Counted from the stretch's first letter, positions 26,027-35,952 are shown. The stretch: 60,233 bases of DNA from Candidatus Cloacimonadota bacterium (GCA_009777575.1 WRLO01000011.1:1-60233); one strand, 5' to 3'. The notes: generated by a model from the sequence alone, not told the origin. A program made the numbers and translations.

Positions 26027-27281
26027 TTGACCTTCTATACCTTTCTATAGGTGTCATTTCAAAAGGAGATATAGATTCATTTTCTATTATTTGTAAAGTT
26101 TCTCGAATAATATCCATTTGCCCATTGAAATCTGCTAATCTTGTTCCCTCAAGCCTTGTTGCTGACACCATTCTCAATTGCGATGGATTTACCCATCTGC
26201 CTGCTACTCTTAAGCCAAAATGTAGGTGGGGACCAGTAGATACACCTGTGCTACCAACTAAGCCAACTACAGTACCACTATTCACTCTTTGTCCTTGTCT
26301 GACATTAATTCTATGCATATGTGCATATTGAGTGACATGATTGTTGTCATGTTGAATTTCAACCGTATTTCCGTATCCTCCATTCCATCTTGCCATTATC
26401 ACTCTCCCTGCTTGAACAGCATAAACGGGAGTTCCTTGTGAAGCTCTATAATCTACACCATTGTGCATTTGCCATCTTCTAGTAATCGGATGAAATCTCA
26501 TGCCAAAAGGAGATGTTACATGAATTCTATCTAAAGGATGACGAAAATTTGCTGTCACCATTGCGAGCCCTTGTGGCGTATACAATCCATTGAACACCGA
26601 TCTTTCGTCATCTTCTTGATAACGAAACCCTTCATGAAATCCTGTAGCACGACCATTGTAAGACATATAATAAAGCCTTGACGGTTGTACTCTATTATCA
26701 TCATAAAGTCTTTCTTCATACATAATACGATAAGAATCACCTGCTCTCGTGTGAGCCCCGAAATTTATTCTTGCTGATAGTGCATTAGCAACAGAGTATC
26801 TGATATTAGCTTCAATGTTGTTTTCTGCCATAGCATTGACAAAAGTAGTATAAACTACTCCTTCTACAATTACTTTTCTTAGAGTAATTTCTTTTTCTTC
26901 AAAGAAATACTCATAATCTCCAGAATTTGAATTTCTGACAATTCTATGAGTTGTAACAATATCGGGAAAAAAGTTGAACTCTATGACTTCTTTTGATTCA
27001 GGATTAATAATCAGTTGAAAATGATCATTTGGCATAATAGCCCTGAAATCTACATTGTCCCCAAACACGAGGGTTAATTCGACTATCTGATTTGGTGTCA
27101 ATCCCAACTTAGTCATTTCAGAAAAAAGACTTCCACCGCGAGGGATGAAAATATCAAATTTTTGAACTTCAATTTCTTCTATTATAGTCTGATAAATAGT
27201 CTCTTCCTGCACTTTTTCAGTGCAGGAGAGGAAAATTAGAAGCACACAAAATAAAATAATAATTTTAATCAATTTTATCAT
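26010..27281 (-). CDS. M23 endopeptidase lipoprotein
   Basis: 423 residues, lipoprotein signal ending in IFLSC (C20). The N-terminal 240 residues resemble the OapA/LysM-like region of ShyA- and MepM-type endopeptidases (FIPRGGSLFSEMTKLGL). The C-terminal lysostaphin-like domain has the zinc ligands H273 and D277 in MHNGVDYRA, the HMH at 321-323, and H354 in PHLHF. It should cut peptidoglycan cross-links in the periplasm during growth or division. The catalytic residues are complete. First gene of a group with DUF192 and ksgA. Confidence 0.94.
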   Translation of the reverse strand: MIKLIKIIILFCVLLIFLSCTEKVQEETIYQTIIEEIEVQKFDIFIPRGGSLFSEMTKLGLTPNQIVELTLVFGDNVDFRAIMPNDHFQLIINPESKEVIEFNFFPDIVTTHRIVRNSNSGDYEYFFEEKEITLRKVIVEGVVYTTFVNAMAENNIEANIRYSVANALSARINFGAHTRAGDSYRIMYEERLYDDNRVQPSRLYYMSYNGRATGFHEGFRYQEDDERSVFNGLYTPQGLAMVTANFRHPLDRIHVTSPFGMRFHPITRRWQMHNGVDYRASQGTPVYAVQAGRVIMARWNGGYGNTVEIQHDNNHVTQYAHMHRINVRQGQRVNSGTVVGLVGSTGVSTGPHLHFGLRVAGRWVNPSQLRMVSATRLEGTRLADFNGQMDIIRETLQIIENESISPFEMTPIERYRRSNARVL

Positions 27282-27403
27282 ATTTAATATCTCTGTATGG
27301 TATTATCTCATTTTTTTCCGCTTAATAATTTTAATCCGTTTCCACTTGACATTAACCCGTATATTGTAAGGTCAACCCCTGCTGTTGCCCGTATTAAATA
27401 ATA

Positions 27404-28213
27404 TCACTCTTTTTTTGAAAGCCAAAAAGTTAAAAACGCACATAAAAAAGCGAGGATGATTGAGAATAAGCCCTCCCAATCATCTGAAAACCCTTCATAG
27501 ATGATAAACAATGAACCTATTATCAATGCCAATATAGCACAATATAATTCTTGAGAATAAGACTTTAGGAGTTTTTTTGTGAGAATAAAACCCGCTGGCA
27601 GACCTATAATCACACCCGGTACGAACATAGAAATAATTTTTAAATCCAAGACTGCTATTGCTTGGATATAATATGAATAGATTCCGAAAATCAGCATCAT
27701 TAATGAACCTCCGACTCCGGGAATTAACATAGCAGCAGAGGTAAAAATGCTGGCAAAGAATAAATATACAGGAAAGAATTGTCCCATTTCTTCAAACTTA
27801 TCTGTTGGATTCTGCATGCTTAGATCATCAAGATTGACTATCAGAAAGAGCATCAAACCTAAAACTGTTAAAAAAATTCCAATATGTCTTATTTTGACTT
27901 TATTTATGGTTGCTTTTTTATAGATTCTGGGAATACAACCCATGACCAAACCTATAAAAGCGAAAGATAATGCCTGCCCATGATTTTCAATCAAATATGC
28001 TAATATGTTGCTAAATATAAAAATGCCTAATCCCCAACATGTAAAAAAAGTGATGATAGGCGCTAGATTCTTTTTGATATAAGCATAATTAAAATTTACG
28101 AAAAAGGTCTCATATACATTCAAAAATACTGCTATTGTTCCGGAACTGATTCCAGGAACAGGACTTGCAAAACCAAATATCAAACCGATAACAAGTCCCT
28201 TAAATACATTCAT
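27404..28213 (-). CDS. DUF368 membrane protein (PopT-like polyprenyl-phosphate transporter)
   Basis: 269 residues, about eight hydrophobic helices. The paired re-entrant motifs of the family are present: FGFASPVPGISSGTIAVFL at the start and ASIFTSAAMLIPGVGGSLMML around 155-175. DUF368 proteins were recently shown to recycle undecaprenyl phosphate across the membrane (PopT). That would place this one in cell-envelope lipid-carrier turnover. Single gene between the M23 operon and the second RND operon; a C/G palindrome precedes it. Confidence 0.88.
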   Translation of the reverse strand: MNVFKGLVIGLIFGFASPVPGISSGTIAVFLNVYETFFVNFNYAYIKKNLAPIITFFTCWGLGIFIFSNILAYLIENHGQALSFAFIGLVMGCIPRIYKKATINKVKIRHIGIFLTVLGLMLFLIVNLDDLSMQNPTDKFEEMGQFFPVYLFFASIFTSAAMLIPGVGGSLMMLIFGIYSYYIQAIAVLDLKIISMFVPGVIIGLPAGFILTKKLLKSYSQELYCAILALIIGSLFIIYEGFSDDWEGLFSIILAFLCAFLTFWLSKKE

Positions 28214-28235
28214 ATTAAACCTCCGTTTATTTTCC

Positions 28236-28277
28236 CCCCCCTACCCCCCCCACATTTATGGGGGGGGGGTAGGGGGG
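28236..28277. repeat. C/G-rich palindrome with CAUUUAUG loop
   Basis: C6-TA-C8 (28236-28251) pairs with G8-TA-G6 (28262-28277), a 16-bp stem. The loop ACATTTAT is the reverse complement of that in the palindrome at 5782-5815, so this is an inverted, longer member of the same family. It lies just past the end of the RND gene and upstream of DUF368, both on the minus strand. Confidence 0.8.
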
Positions 28278-28287
28278 ATTTCCATTC

Positions 28288-31200
28288 TCAATTCACATTT
28301 ACCAACTTTTTAGCCCTCGTTGATACAAAATACATTGCCGGTATCACATACAGAGTCAATAGTGTTGATGTTATCAGACCGCCTATACTTACAATACCCA
28401 TTGATTGACGGAATTCTTGTCCTGAATCACCTAAACCGAGAGCCATAGGAAGCATTCCAAGTATAATGGCTAAATTTGACATAAGAATTGGCTTTAGTTT
28501 AACTGGGCAGGCTATGAGCAAAGCCTCTCTAACATTTTTGCCTTCTTCTCTCCGCAATTGATTTGTGTAATCTAGTATCAAAATGGCGTTATTGACCACG
28601 ATACCCACCAGCATAATTATAGCCATCATAGATACGATATTTAAAGTCATACCTAGACCAAACAAAGCAAACATGATTCCTATCAAAGCCAAAGGTACAG
28701 TAGACATGATTAGTAAAGGCTGTAAAAAACTTTCCAAAATAGCTACCAAAAGCATAAATGTCAACAATATTGCCAAAAGAGCTGCTCTACTCATTTCTAC
28801 TACTGATTCTTGCATCATTTCAGCACTTCCAGCCCAGCGGACTCCATAACCTTCAGGGATATGGATTTCTGCTATTCTACGATCTATTTCGTTCGTAACA
28901 TCACCAAGTGGGATGCCAGACGCAGGAGCGCCTGTGATTTGAATCGCTTTCGACCTGTCTCTACGGATGGTTCTATTTACACCTTCAGAAAATTCTACAT
29001 TGGCTAACTGTCCCAACTGAAATCTACCAGCTGATGTGACCACAGTCATACCTCTGAGCCTTTCAGGGGTGTCATAAGCGTCACCTGCTTTTGTTATTAC
29101 TATATCAATTTCATTCCCACCTTCTCTAAAATGGGTTGCGGTTATACCTTCTATAGCTGCACGAACATTAATCGCTACTTCTGGAAAGGTTGCGCCAGTG
29201 ATCGCAAGCTGATCTCTCCGAGGAGTAATCAAAAGCTCTGGTCTTCCTGATCTGGTACTGGTATCAAGGTTGATAAGACCTGGAACATCTCTAATTTTTT
29301 CCATTATTTCATTTGATAATGCGAGCAATGCTTCATCTTCTAAACCTGTTATATAGAGGGTTATTGGTGAACCTCCACCCATCATTGATTGAGCAGAAAC
29401 AGTAATTTTGGCATTGGGTATATGTGCAAGGTCACGAATTATTTTATCTACTACCTGCTCTGATGACAATTCTCTTTCTGAACTATCTACTAGATTGATA
29501 TTAGAACGAGCTACATTTTGTCCTCTATTGATACCTCCAGACCTACCTAGATCAGTTTGGATAAATTGTATTTCGGGGTATCGAGATAAAATAGACTCTA
29601 TAGTATCGAGAGTTTCAGCTGTTTCTTCGAGATTGTAACCTATGGGTAATTCCACATTGAGTGTTACTACACCCTGATCCATGTTTGGCATAAATTCAAA
29701 ACCTATTTTATTAAATAAAGACAAGCTAAATATCAAGAGACAGAATGTAAATAAAACTACCAACATACTCCAAGTTTTTCTTCTCAATACAGAATTAAGC
29801 ATTCTACCATACCCGCTTTTCAGTTTATCCATAAATCCATCAACCAATCGAGAAAACACATTATTAGTTTGTTTATTGGGCAAAATTAATGAAGCCAACA
29901 TTGGTGTCAATGTAAATGCTATCAAGAGAGAGAACACAGTCGCAAACGCTACTGTCATCCCAAACTCACCAAACATCTGACCAAGCATTCCACCCATTGT
30001 GGCTATAGGCAAGAAAACTACGATATTAGTCATTGTGGAGGCTATGACTGCTACTGCTATCTCCGATGTTCCCACTGAGGCTGATTCTTTTCTATCTTTA
30101 CCCATTTGTTTATGCCTAAAGATGTTTTCTAAAACTACAACAGAATTTGCTACCAACACACCAACTGAAGTTGATAACCCCATTAAACTCATCATATTTA
30201 AAGAAAAACCTGCTATCTGCATCATTAGAAAGGTTGATATCATTGCTACAGGGATAGATATTGCAACTATAAATGTAGACCTTATGTCATACAGAAATAT
30301 CAACAAAACTAAACCTGTTAACAATATTCCCATATAAATGTTGCTCATTGTGTCATTAACAGCACCTTCAATAAATATCGAATTATCGTCTATGATTGTC
30401 AGTTCCATGCCTTCCGGTAATAAAGAACGAACACTTCGAAGCTGTCGATGGAGACCGCGTGATATTTGAACGGGATTTCCGTCTGCGGCTGGCACTAGTT
30501 CTATACTTACTACATTTTCATGTCTGATTCTGTTGTTCAAATCAAAAAAAGTTGTCCTTTCTCGCACTTCTGCATAAGAATCTACTACATCGGCAATTTG
30601 TGATAGCCTTCTCGTGCCAAATTGCGTCGCTATTTCGAGATTTCTCAAAGTATTTAAGTCATTTATTTCGCCTCGCATTTGAACAGATATATCCTGATTG
30701 CCTACTGTAAAAGAACCGCCCGGAAGATTCATATTTTTCGCGGCAAGCAATGATGCCCATTGTGAAAATGAGATGTTATTCGAAAACACCGTTCGTTCAC
30801 TCAATATCACTTGTATTTGTCTCTCTTGACCACCACTGATATTTACACGAGCTACTCCCGGTATTTGTGAAAATCGATCTCGAAGATTTACATCTGCATA
30901 TTCATATAGCTCTGTGCCGCTTTGAACACCACTAAGGACCATTCGAACTACGGGTTGGGCATTGATATCAAATTTCCCTACTATGGGGCGTTCTGCATTG
31001 GCAGGCAATGTGTTTATTATTGCATCAACAGCGTCTTTTACTTCTTGATTGGCTATATCTACATTTTTTCCTGACGCAAAGCTGATCATCACAAATGAAA
31101 AATTGTCCATTGAATAAGATTCTATATAATCTATATGACTTATTGTTGAGACTGCATCTTCTATTCGCTTTGTTACTTGAAGTTCTATCTCCTCCGGACC

Positions 31201-31362
31201 AGCTCCAGAATAAACTGTCTGAATCGATACAAAAGGCAATGATATGTCGGGGGTCAAATTTAAAGGTAAGGTAAAATATGCCAATCCTCCGAATACCACG
31301 AATACTAAAATCATCATGGTTATCATTAAAGGTCGTTTTACTGATAATTTTGCTAAAAACAT
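28288..31362 (-). CDS. RND efflux transporter permease (HAE1-type) of a complete operon
   Basis: 1024 residues, full length, close paralogue of the pump at 7894-10965 and starting with the same MFLAKLSVKRP. It is the inner-membrane engine of a tripartite efflux system whose adaptor, channel and regulator lie immediately upstream. Helix 4 has VAN (A405, N406) where AcrB has VDD, and helix 10 has N924 at the lysine position, so both paralogues lack the classical proton-relay residues. GAGGAG precedes the start, 20 bases after the adaptor's stop. Confidence 0.94.
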   Translation of the reverse strand: MFLAKLSVKRPLMITMMILVFVVFGGLAYFTLPLNLTPDISLPFVSIQTVYSGAGPEEIELQVTKRIEDAVSTISHIDYIESYSMDNFSFVMISFASGKNVDIANQEVKDAVDAIINTLPANAERPIVGKFDINAQPVVRMVLSGVQSGTELYEYADVNLRDRFSQIPGVARVNISGGQERQIQVILSERTVFSNNISFSQWASLLAAKNMNLPGGSFTVGNQDISVQMRGEINDLNTLRNLEIATQFGTRRLSQIADVVDSYAEVRERTTFFDLNNRIRHENVVSIELVPAADGNPVQISRGLHRQLRSVRSLLPEGMELTIIDDNSIFIEGAVNDTMSNIYMGILLTGLVLLIFLYDIRSTFIVAISIPVAMISTFLMMQIAGFSLNMMSLMGLSTSVGVLVANSVVVLENIFRHKQMGKDRKESASVGTSEIAVAVIASTMTNIVVFLPIATMGGMLGQMFGEFGMTVAFATVFSLLIAFTLTPMLASLILPNKQTNNVFSRLVDGFMDKLKSGYGRMLNSVLRRKTWSMLVVLFTFCLLIFSLSLFNKIGFEFMPNMDQGVVTLNVELPIGYNLEETAETLDTIESILSRYPEIQFIQTDLGRSGGINRGQNVARSNINLVDSSERELSSEQVVDKIIRDLAHIPNAKITVSAQSMMGGGSPITLYITGLEDEALLALSNEIMEKIRDVPGLINLDTSTRSGRPELLITPRRDQLAITGATFPEVAINVRAAIEGITATHFREGGNEIDIVITKAGDAYDTPERLRGMTVVTSAGRFQLGQLANVEFSEGVNRTIRRDRSKAIQITGAPASGIPLGDVTNEIDRRIAEIHIPEGYGVRWAGSAEMMQESVVEMSRAALLAILLTFMLLVAILESFLQPLLIMSTVPLALIGIMFALFGLGMTLNIVSMMAIIMLVGIVVNNAILILDYTNQLRREEGKNVREALLIACPVKLKPILMSNLAIILGMLPMALGLGDSGQEFRQSMGIVSIGGLITSTLLTLYVIPAMYFVSTRAKKLVNVN

Positions 31363-31381
31363 TTAGGCTCCTCAATATTTT

Positions 31382-32410
31382 TTATTCTTGAACATTCAGT
31401 CTAACACCATCTCTCACGAGTTGGAGACCTTGAATTATCAATATATCTCCTATACTGAGCCCCTCATTGACTTCAAAACTCAGCTCTGATTGATGACCTA
31501 CAGTCACATTTCTTCTCTGGGCATATCCATTATGAGCTACAAAGACAAAATTTTGTCCATCAAGATCTCTTTGAACTATGTTTCTCGGAACTACTATAGC
31601 ATTCGGGTTATTATATATTGCGATTGTCGCATGGCCTGTGATACCACTGCGGATTGCATAATCAGCATTATTTATTTCAACATCAGCTGCAAAAGCGTTA
31701 TTATCTGTGTTCAAAGATAACGCTATGTTGGTGATCCTGCCTTGCTTTTCGATATCATTCCATCTAAATATCACTCGTGCATTGGGGCGGACAAGGTTTA
31801 TATCACCTTCTGTTATCCATACTCTACCATGAAGAATATTATTTTGAGAAATAGTGAACAGATAGCCACCAGGGGTTACTCTTTGCATTTCACGAACATC
31901 GATATCTGTTATCATCCCACGAAATGGTGCGCGGACATTGACTGCTTGTTGAACAGCATCCCAGTTTGCTTCTGCTACTCTAAACTGAGTCTCCGCTCCA
32001 TCTAAATCTTGTCGTGAAACACCACCAGTCTCATATAAACTCCTCATCCTGGTCACTGTCTGTTCTGCTAACTCATAAGCTGCTTGTGCTTGAAAATAAC
32101 TCGCTTGAACATTATCTCTCGGAAAATTTATGATGATTTGGTCTTGTTCTACCACTTCACCTAATCTCGCATTGATACTTTGGACTTGGTCTGCGATATT
32201 TGAGTATACTCTGGTTTCTCTAATTCCTTGAACTGACATCGTATAGTCTAATTCCTGAACAAATTCTGTATGTTCTACGATTTGAATGCGGACCGGAACA
32301 CCTTGTTCTCTATGGATTTCTTCCATATTGGCAGGTTGTTCTTCGTTTTTTGAACCGCAGGCTGCCAGTAATAATACTAATGCTAAGACTGTAAAAATTG
32401 AAAATTTCAT
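31382..32410 (-). CDS. RND membrane-fusion protein (lipoprotein adaptor)
   Basis: 342 residues from MKFSIFTVLALVLLLAACG, which gives a perfect lipobox and has AGGAG seven bases upstream. A longer frame reaching back to 32527 is unlikely. Adaptor layout: lipoyl half (VQSINARLGEVVEQDQIII), helical hairpin (ARQDLDGAETQ-type region at about 115-150), second lipoyl half (NVRAPFRGMITDID), beta-barrel and membrane-proximal domains. It bridges the pump and the outer-membrane channel encoded on either side. Close paralogue of 47206-48279. Confidence 0.92.
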   Translation of the reverse strand: MKFSIFTVLALVLLLAACGSKNEEQPANMEEIHREQGVPVRIQIVEHTEFVQELDYTMSVQGIRETRVYSNIADQVQSINARLGEVVEQDQIIINFPRDNVQASYFQAQAAYELAEQTVTRMRSLYETGGVSRQDLDGAETQFRVAEANWDAVQQAVNVRAPFRGMITDIDVREMQRVTPGGYLFTISQNNILHGRVWITEGDINLVRPNARVIFRWNDIEKQGRITNIALSLNTDNNAFAADVEINNADYAIRSGITGHATIAIYNNPNAIVVPRNIVQRDLDGQNFVFVAHNGYAQRRNVTVGHQSELSFEVNEGLSIGDILIIQGLQLVRDGVRLNVQE

Positions 32411-32528
32411 AAAAAGTTCTCCTGAATGAAACAATGATAAGGACAACTTGTCCATTAACATTGATTTTGCTATCGAATTAACATTCAAAGAGTTTTGATT
32501 TGGGGTTTGTTTTTTGTCTATTGACATT

Positions 32529-33989
32529 TTATAGTTCTCCTATCATTTGATTTAGATTGTTTCCTAAGGCTTTATTTAAAGCAAAATAATCCTTTATTAT
32601 TCTGATTCTTGCTTGAGCTAGTGCTATCTGAGCTGCATTGTATTGTATTTGAGCATCAAATACTTCTAATTGAATACCTGCTTGGTGCTCAAATCTTGCA
32701 TCAGCTATTGTTAACGCTCTTTCCGCAAGATTGAGATTCATTTCTTGAACTTCGAGATATTTTTTACTTGTTGAAAAAGATTGCCATGTTTGGCGGACTT
32801 CAAGATTTATCAAATCAGTTGTGTTAGATGCATCATACTCCGCTCTCCGTAGCTCATGTCTCGCACGCAGACGCTTTGATGTATTGCTCAATCCTGTAAA
32901 TATTGGCATTTGAAAAACCAAGCCAACTGAACCCATTGTCCCAAAATCATCGTTATTTATACTATATGTCCCTGTTTTTGATGAATATTTCGTGACATCT
33001 GCAGTCAACAATAGATTCGGAGCAAAATTTATCTTTTCTGCATCAAACTGAACTTGATAAATATCGGTCATTAAATTTATCAAATATAGTTCTATTCGAT
33101 TTTCGTTCGCTGAAATTAAAGCCTCATCAAGACTGATTTCAAATCTAGAGAATGACAATGCTTTTTCTTCTAATATGGGATTCAGATATACATTTCCAGT
33201 AAAACCTGTGATTCGATTGAAATTTTCTTCTGCTAGGTTTTCTAAATTTTCATAAGTCAATACCTCTGGCACTAATCTTGATACTTCCAACTCTGCTCTG
33301 AGTTTGTCAAACTCTGATACCAATCCTTGTGAAAATAGGTTTTCTACTCTTGATAAGTGCATTTCTGCGTTTTCCAATGCCTGTCTTTGAATTGCCAACC
33401 CTTCTTTTGCTAGATAAAGATCATAATATGCATTCACTACTGTAACTATCATATTTTGCAATTCTAATTCATAACGTCTTTCTTGTAATGTCTTGACTCT
33501 GTCCAAGACACGAAGTCCATGAAATAGCTGTCCACCCAAAAATATCGGTTGAGTCAAGGCTAGTTGACCTGCAAGGGCTGTTTCTTCTCGATCCCTGCTT
33601 GATGGAATCATATTACCAATGATATAATCCACTGATTGAGCAATTTTCTCTTCATTATCGCTAATGGGGTTTTCCAGACTATCAAATATCGAAAAACTTG
33701 CCGGTATTGCTGAACTCGGCAAACGATTTTTTGTCAAACTATAACTAGCGTTTAGATTAATCTGAGGGAATAATTGACCACGAACCTCATTGTAGTTTTG
33801 CTCCGCTATGCTGACATCTTCTTGAGACATTCGCAATTCATAGTTGTTGGATACTGCCATCTCAACTGCTGTTGTGAGAGACAATCCTACCCCAGTATTT
33901 GAAGAAATGGGGGAGAGGGAAGGGGATGTTTCTGCTATGATGCCTCCTATTCCCATACTCAACAACAAAAATAATATAAGTATTTTCAA
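32529..33989 (-). CDS. TolC-like outer-membrane efflux channel
   Basis: 486 residues. Signal peptide (ILILFLLLSMGIGGIIA), then two outer-membrane-efflux repeats. The first begins near LTTAVEMAVSNNYELRMSQEDVSI, the second near FEISLDEALISANENRIEL. Long heptad-like helices such as QALENAEMHLSRVENLFSQG form the periplasmic tunnel. It provides the exit channel for the adjacent pump. The first codon overlaps the stop of the TetR gene by four bases, so regulator and channel are translationally coupled. Confidence 0.92.
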   Translation of the reverse strand: MKILILFLLLSMGIGGIIAETSPSLSPISSNTGVGLSLTTAVEMAVSNNYELRMSQEDVSIAEQNYNEVRGQLFPQINLNASYSLTKNRLPSSAIPASFSIFDSLENPISDNEEKIAQSVDYIIGNMIPSSRDREETALAGQLALTQPIFLGGQLFHGLRVLDRVKTLQERRYELELQNMIVTVVNAYYDLYLAKEGLAIQRQALENAEMHLSRVENLFSQGLVSEFDKLRAELEVSRLVPEVLTYENLENLAEENFNRITGFTGNVYLNPILEEKALSFSRFEISLDEALISANENRIELYLINLMTDIYQVQFDAEKINFAPNLLLTADVTKYSSKTGTYSINNDDFGTMGSVGLVFQMPIFTGLSNTSKRLRARHELRRAEYDASNTTDLINLEVRQTWQSFSTSKKYLEVQEMNLNLAERALTIADARFEHQAGIQLEVFDAQIQYNAAQIALAQARIRIIKDYFALNKALGNNLNQMIGEL

Positions 33990-34594
33990 AATACTTCCTC
34001 CTTCAAAATGAGACCATTCAAAAGTATATCTAAAAACAATTGATAATCATGTTTTATCTCATCTATTTTATCTTCTGTTATATTAATTTTTACATGTTCA
34101 CCACCTAAAAAAATCCATCTGAATATGAACTCTATTACTTTATCTATTTCCTTTACATAACTCTGTTTAAATACTCCATGATCTAACCCAAAATTAAATA
34201 TTGATTTAAGTTCATTGATAAAATTGGTATGGACATCCATCTTGAAATCCATTAATTTCTTTAAAAAAACAGGGGAATCTTCATTTAATACTTGCATTAT
34301 TAATTGATGGTTTGACACAAAATGTGAGATTGGTTCTGTAAGAAATATTTTAAATTTATCTTCAAATGTTTTGGCTTTCTTTATCTTTTTTTTTAGTTTC
34401 GTGTTCATGTCTTTATGAATGTCTTGTAGTATTGCTACAAAAATATCTTCTTTAGATGAAAAATAATGGTATATTGTCCCTTTTCCGATCATTGCTTCAC
34501 GCGCGATGTCATCCATTGATGTTTTTTGATAACCATAACGAACAAATATTTTGTTCGCAGCTTCTAATATTGTATCAATCTTTACTTGATTCAT
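33986..34594 (-). CDS. TetR-family repressor of the efflux operon
   Basis: 202 residues. The N-terminal helix-turn-helix reads ILEAANKIFVRYGYQKTSMDDIAREAMIGKGTIYHYF, the typical TetR three-helix block, here residues 9-45; the remaining helical part should bind the inducer, probably a pump substrate. It is the first gene of the operon, and a TetR-style palindrome lies about 60 bases upstream, so autorepression together with control of the pump is likely. Confidence 0.93.
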   Translation of the reverse strand: MNQVKIDTILEAANKIFVRYGYQKTSMDDIAREAMIGKGTIYHYFSSKEDIFVAILQDIHKDMNTKLKKKIKKAKTFEDKFKIFLTEPISHFVSNHQLIMQVLNEDSPVFLKKLMDFKMDVHTNFINELKSIFNFGLDHGVFKQSYVKEIDKVIEFIFRWIFLGGEHVKINITEDKIDEIKHDYQLFLDILLNGLILKEEVF

Positions 34595-34654
34595 TAATAC
34601 TTCCTTTAACTCTTAAACTATCTTTATAAAATTATGTTTCAACTTTTTTTCTTT

Positions 34655-34679
34655 TCGACCAAAAAAAAATATTGGTCGA
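34655..34679. promoter_or_regulatory. Probable TetR operator
   Basis: TCGACCAA (34655-34662) and TTGGTCGA (34672-34679) are perfect inverted half-sites separated by nine A/T bases, 25 bp in all. Size, spacing and position upstream of the regulator gene fit an operator for the TetR protein encoded at 33986-34594. Confidence 0.72.
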
Positions 34680-34740
34680 TTATTTGAAAATTCTTATCAG
34701 GTATACTAACTAATAACAAAATAGTGAATTACATAAACAC

Positions 34741-35556
34741 TCATGGTAATAAAATAATCAAAAACTCACCTTTATTCAAATTTTCTGTTCTTTTTATTAC
34801 TTCTGTTATATTCGATTTTATTATCATTTCATCTGCTTGTGTAAGTTTGTATGTAAATACCAATCTCTTGTTACTGCCGCATATATCGTATATGTCTTTT
34901 AAAAGTTGTTTCATTCGATAAGGGGTCTCTAATATAACTAAAGGGATTTTTTCTTTATTGAGTATCTTTAGCTCATTTTGCCTTGTTTCCCTCTTTTGAG
35001 AAAGAAAACCAACATATTTAAATATTCCTTGTTCAAAATCTGGTTTTAGGGTGTTTTTATGTCTTTTCCAATATTCCTTGTCTTTATTTGAGCTAGTTTT
35101 CAGATTATCAAAATTAGACTCTTTTATTAGATCTATTTTTCCAGATACCATCAATGCCGTAGTTAATGATGAAACACCAGGAATAGGTATTACAGGTAAA
35201 TTGTTTTGATGAAATAATTCTACTAATAATACTCCCGGATCAGCTATGCAAGGAGTTCCGGCTTCAGAAATTAAAGCGGCTGAAAAATTATTTTCTACTA
35301 CATATTTCATTACTTCAAAAGCCTTATCCAGCTCGTTATGTTCATTTAATATGACTATTTCTGGCTTTTTTATTTTAGGCTCATCATTAGTGGAATATAT
35401 TAGGGTTTCTATATTTTTTAGTATTCTTTCGGTTGTTGACTTTTCCTCACCAATCACCAGATCAGCATTTCTGAGTATCTCTACTGCTCGAAATGTAAAA
35501 TCTCTGAGATTACCTATAGGAACTGCTACTACATATAAACTTTTTTTCTTAAGCAT
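34741..35556 (-). CDS. rsmI: 16S rRNA (cytidine1402-2'-O)-methyltransferase
   Basis: 271 residues. RsmI 2'-O-methylates C1402 in the ribosomal decoding centre using SAM. Family motifs: LYVVAVPIGNLRDFTFRAVE at the start, LISEAGTPCIADPGVLLV around 92-110, and IPIPGVSSLTTALMVSGKI. The usual EDTR block near residue 36 reads GEEKSTTERIL, a variant seen in several phyla. A charged linker (NLKTSSNKDKEYWKRHKN) splits the two halves. Monocistronic as far as I can see. Confidence 0.92.
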   Translation of the reverse strand: MLKKKSLYVVAVPIGNLRDFTFRAVEILRNADLVIGEEKSTTERILKNIETLIYSTNDEPKIKKPEIVILNEHNELDKAFEVMKYVVENNFSAALISEAGTPCIADPGVLLVELFHQNNLPVIPIPGVSSLTTALMVSGKIDLIKESNFDNLKTSSNKDKEYWKRHKNTLKPDFEQGIFKYVGFLSQKRETRQNELKILNKEKIPLVILETPYRMKQLLKDIYDICGSNKRLVFTYKLTQADEMIIKSNITEVIKRTENLNKGEFLIILLP

Positions 35557-35638
35557 TTATAATTTTCCTCATATTCAAGCTAAGTGATAAAAAAAATATA
35601 TATCATTTTTTTTATATATCTACTCCTTTTTAATGAAT

Positions 35639-35707
35639 GGAGGCAAGCTCCACCACTACGGACACCTTTAACGGCATAGCTCTATCCCCCAGTTTTGATG
35701 TTTGTCT
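35639..35707 (-). pseudogene. Fossil of a 44525-type gene with an internal deletion
   Basis: 35639-35701 matches 44497-44559, the 3' end of the gene at 44525-45397 including its HQNWGIELCR stop. From AGTTTTGATG onward (35691-35707) it instead matches 44795-44811. That ten-base word occurs at both places in the intact gene, so a deletion between the two copies explains the join. The remnant now forms the tail of the short frame at 35668-35742. Confidence 0.75.
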
Positions 35708-35742
35708 AAGGTGGTAAGTAACATTAAACCTATCTTTTTCAT
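35668..35742 (-). pseudogene. 24-codon chimeric remnant
   Basis: A frame of 24 codons starts MKKIGLMLLTTL, like the protein at 45439-45852, and ends HQNWGIELCR, like the protein at 44525-45397. It has a ribosome binding site but no usable product. It results from loss of everything between the head of one gene and the tail of the next in a duplicated cluster. Confidence 0.78.
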
Positions 35743-35952
35743 ATATATACTCCTTAATGAAAATAAATTGTCATTCCTTGCACACCACGAAGTTGTGTGA
35801 CTCTTTATAGAAAAGGATGCCTCCCCAGATCCCCCCTCCCCTCACACATCGCTCGCGGTGTGTGAGGGGAGGGACTGGGTGTATCGTCTTTTCTATGAAG
35901 AGTCACATATCTTCGATATGTGTAAGGTAAATTAATTTATCTATTTTCGTGT
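35708..35952. repeat. 245-bp direct repeat, copy 1
   Basis: Near-identical, without indels, to 45818-46062. It holds the 5' end of the 45439-type gene, a CACACCACGAAGTTGTGTG-type hairpin (about 35791-35809), a long CCCCTCACACA palindrome (about 35837-35875) and a CACATATCTTCGATATGTG hairpin (about 35916-35934). Confidence 0.88.

Noticed and set aside
32411..32527. Upstream start of the membrane-fusion protein
   Set aside because: The internal ATG has AGGAG at ideal spacing and gives a correct lipoprotein signal; the extension does not.
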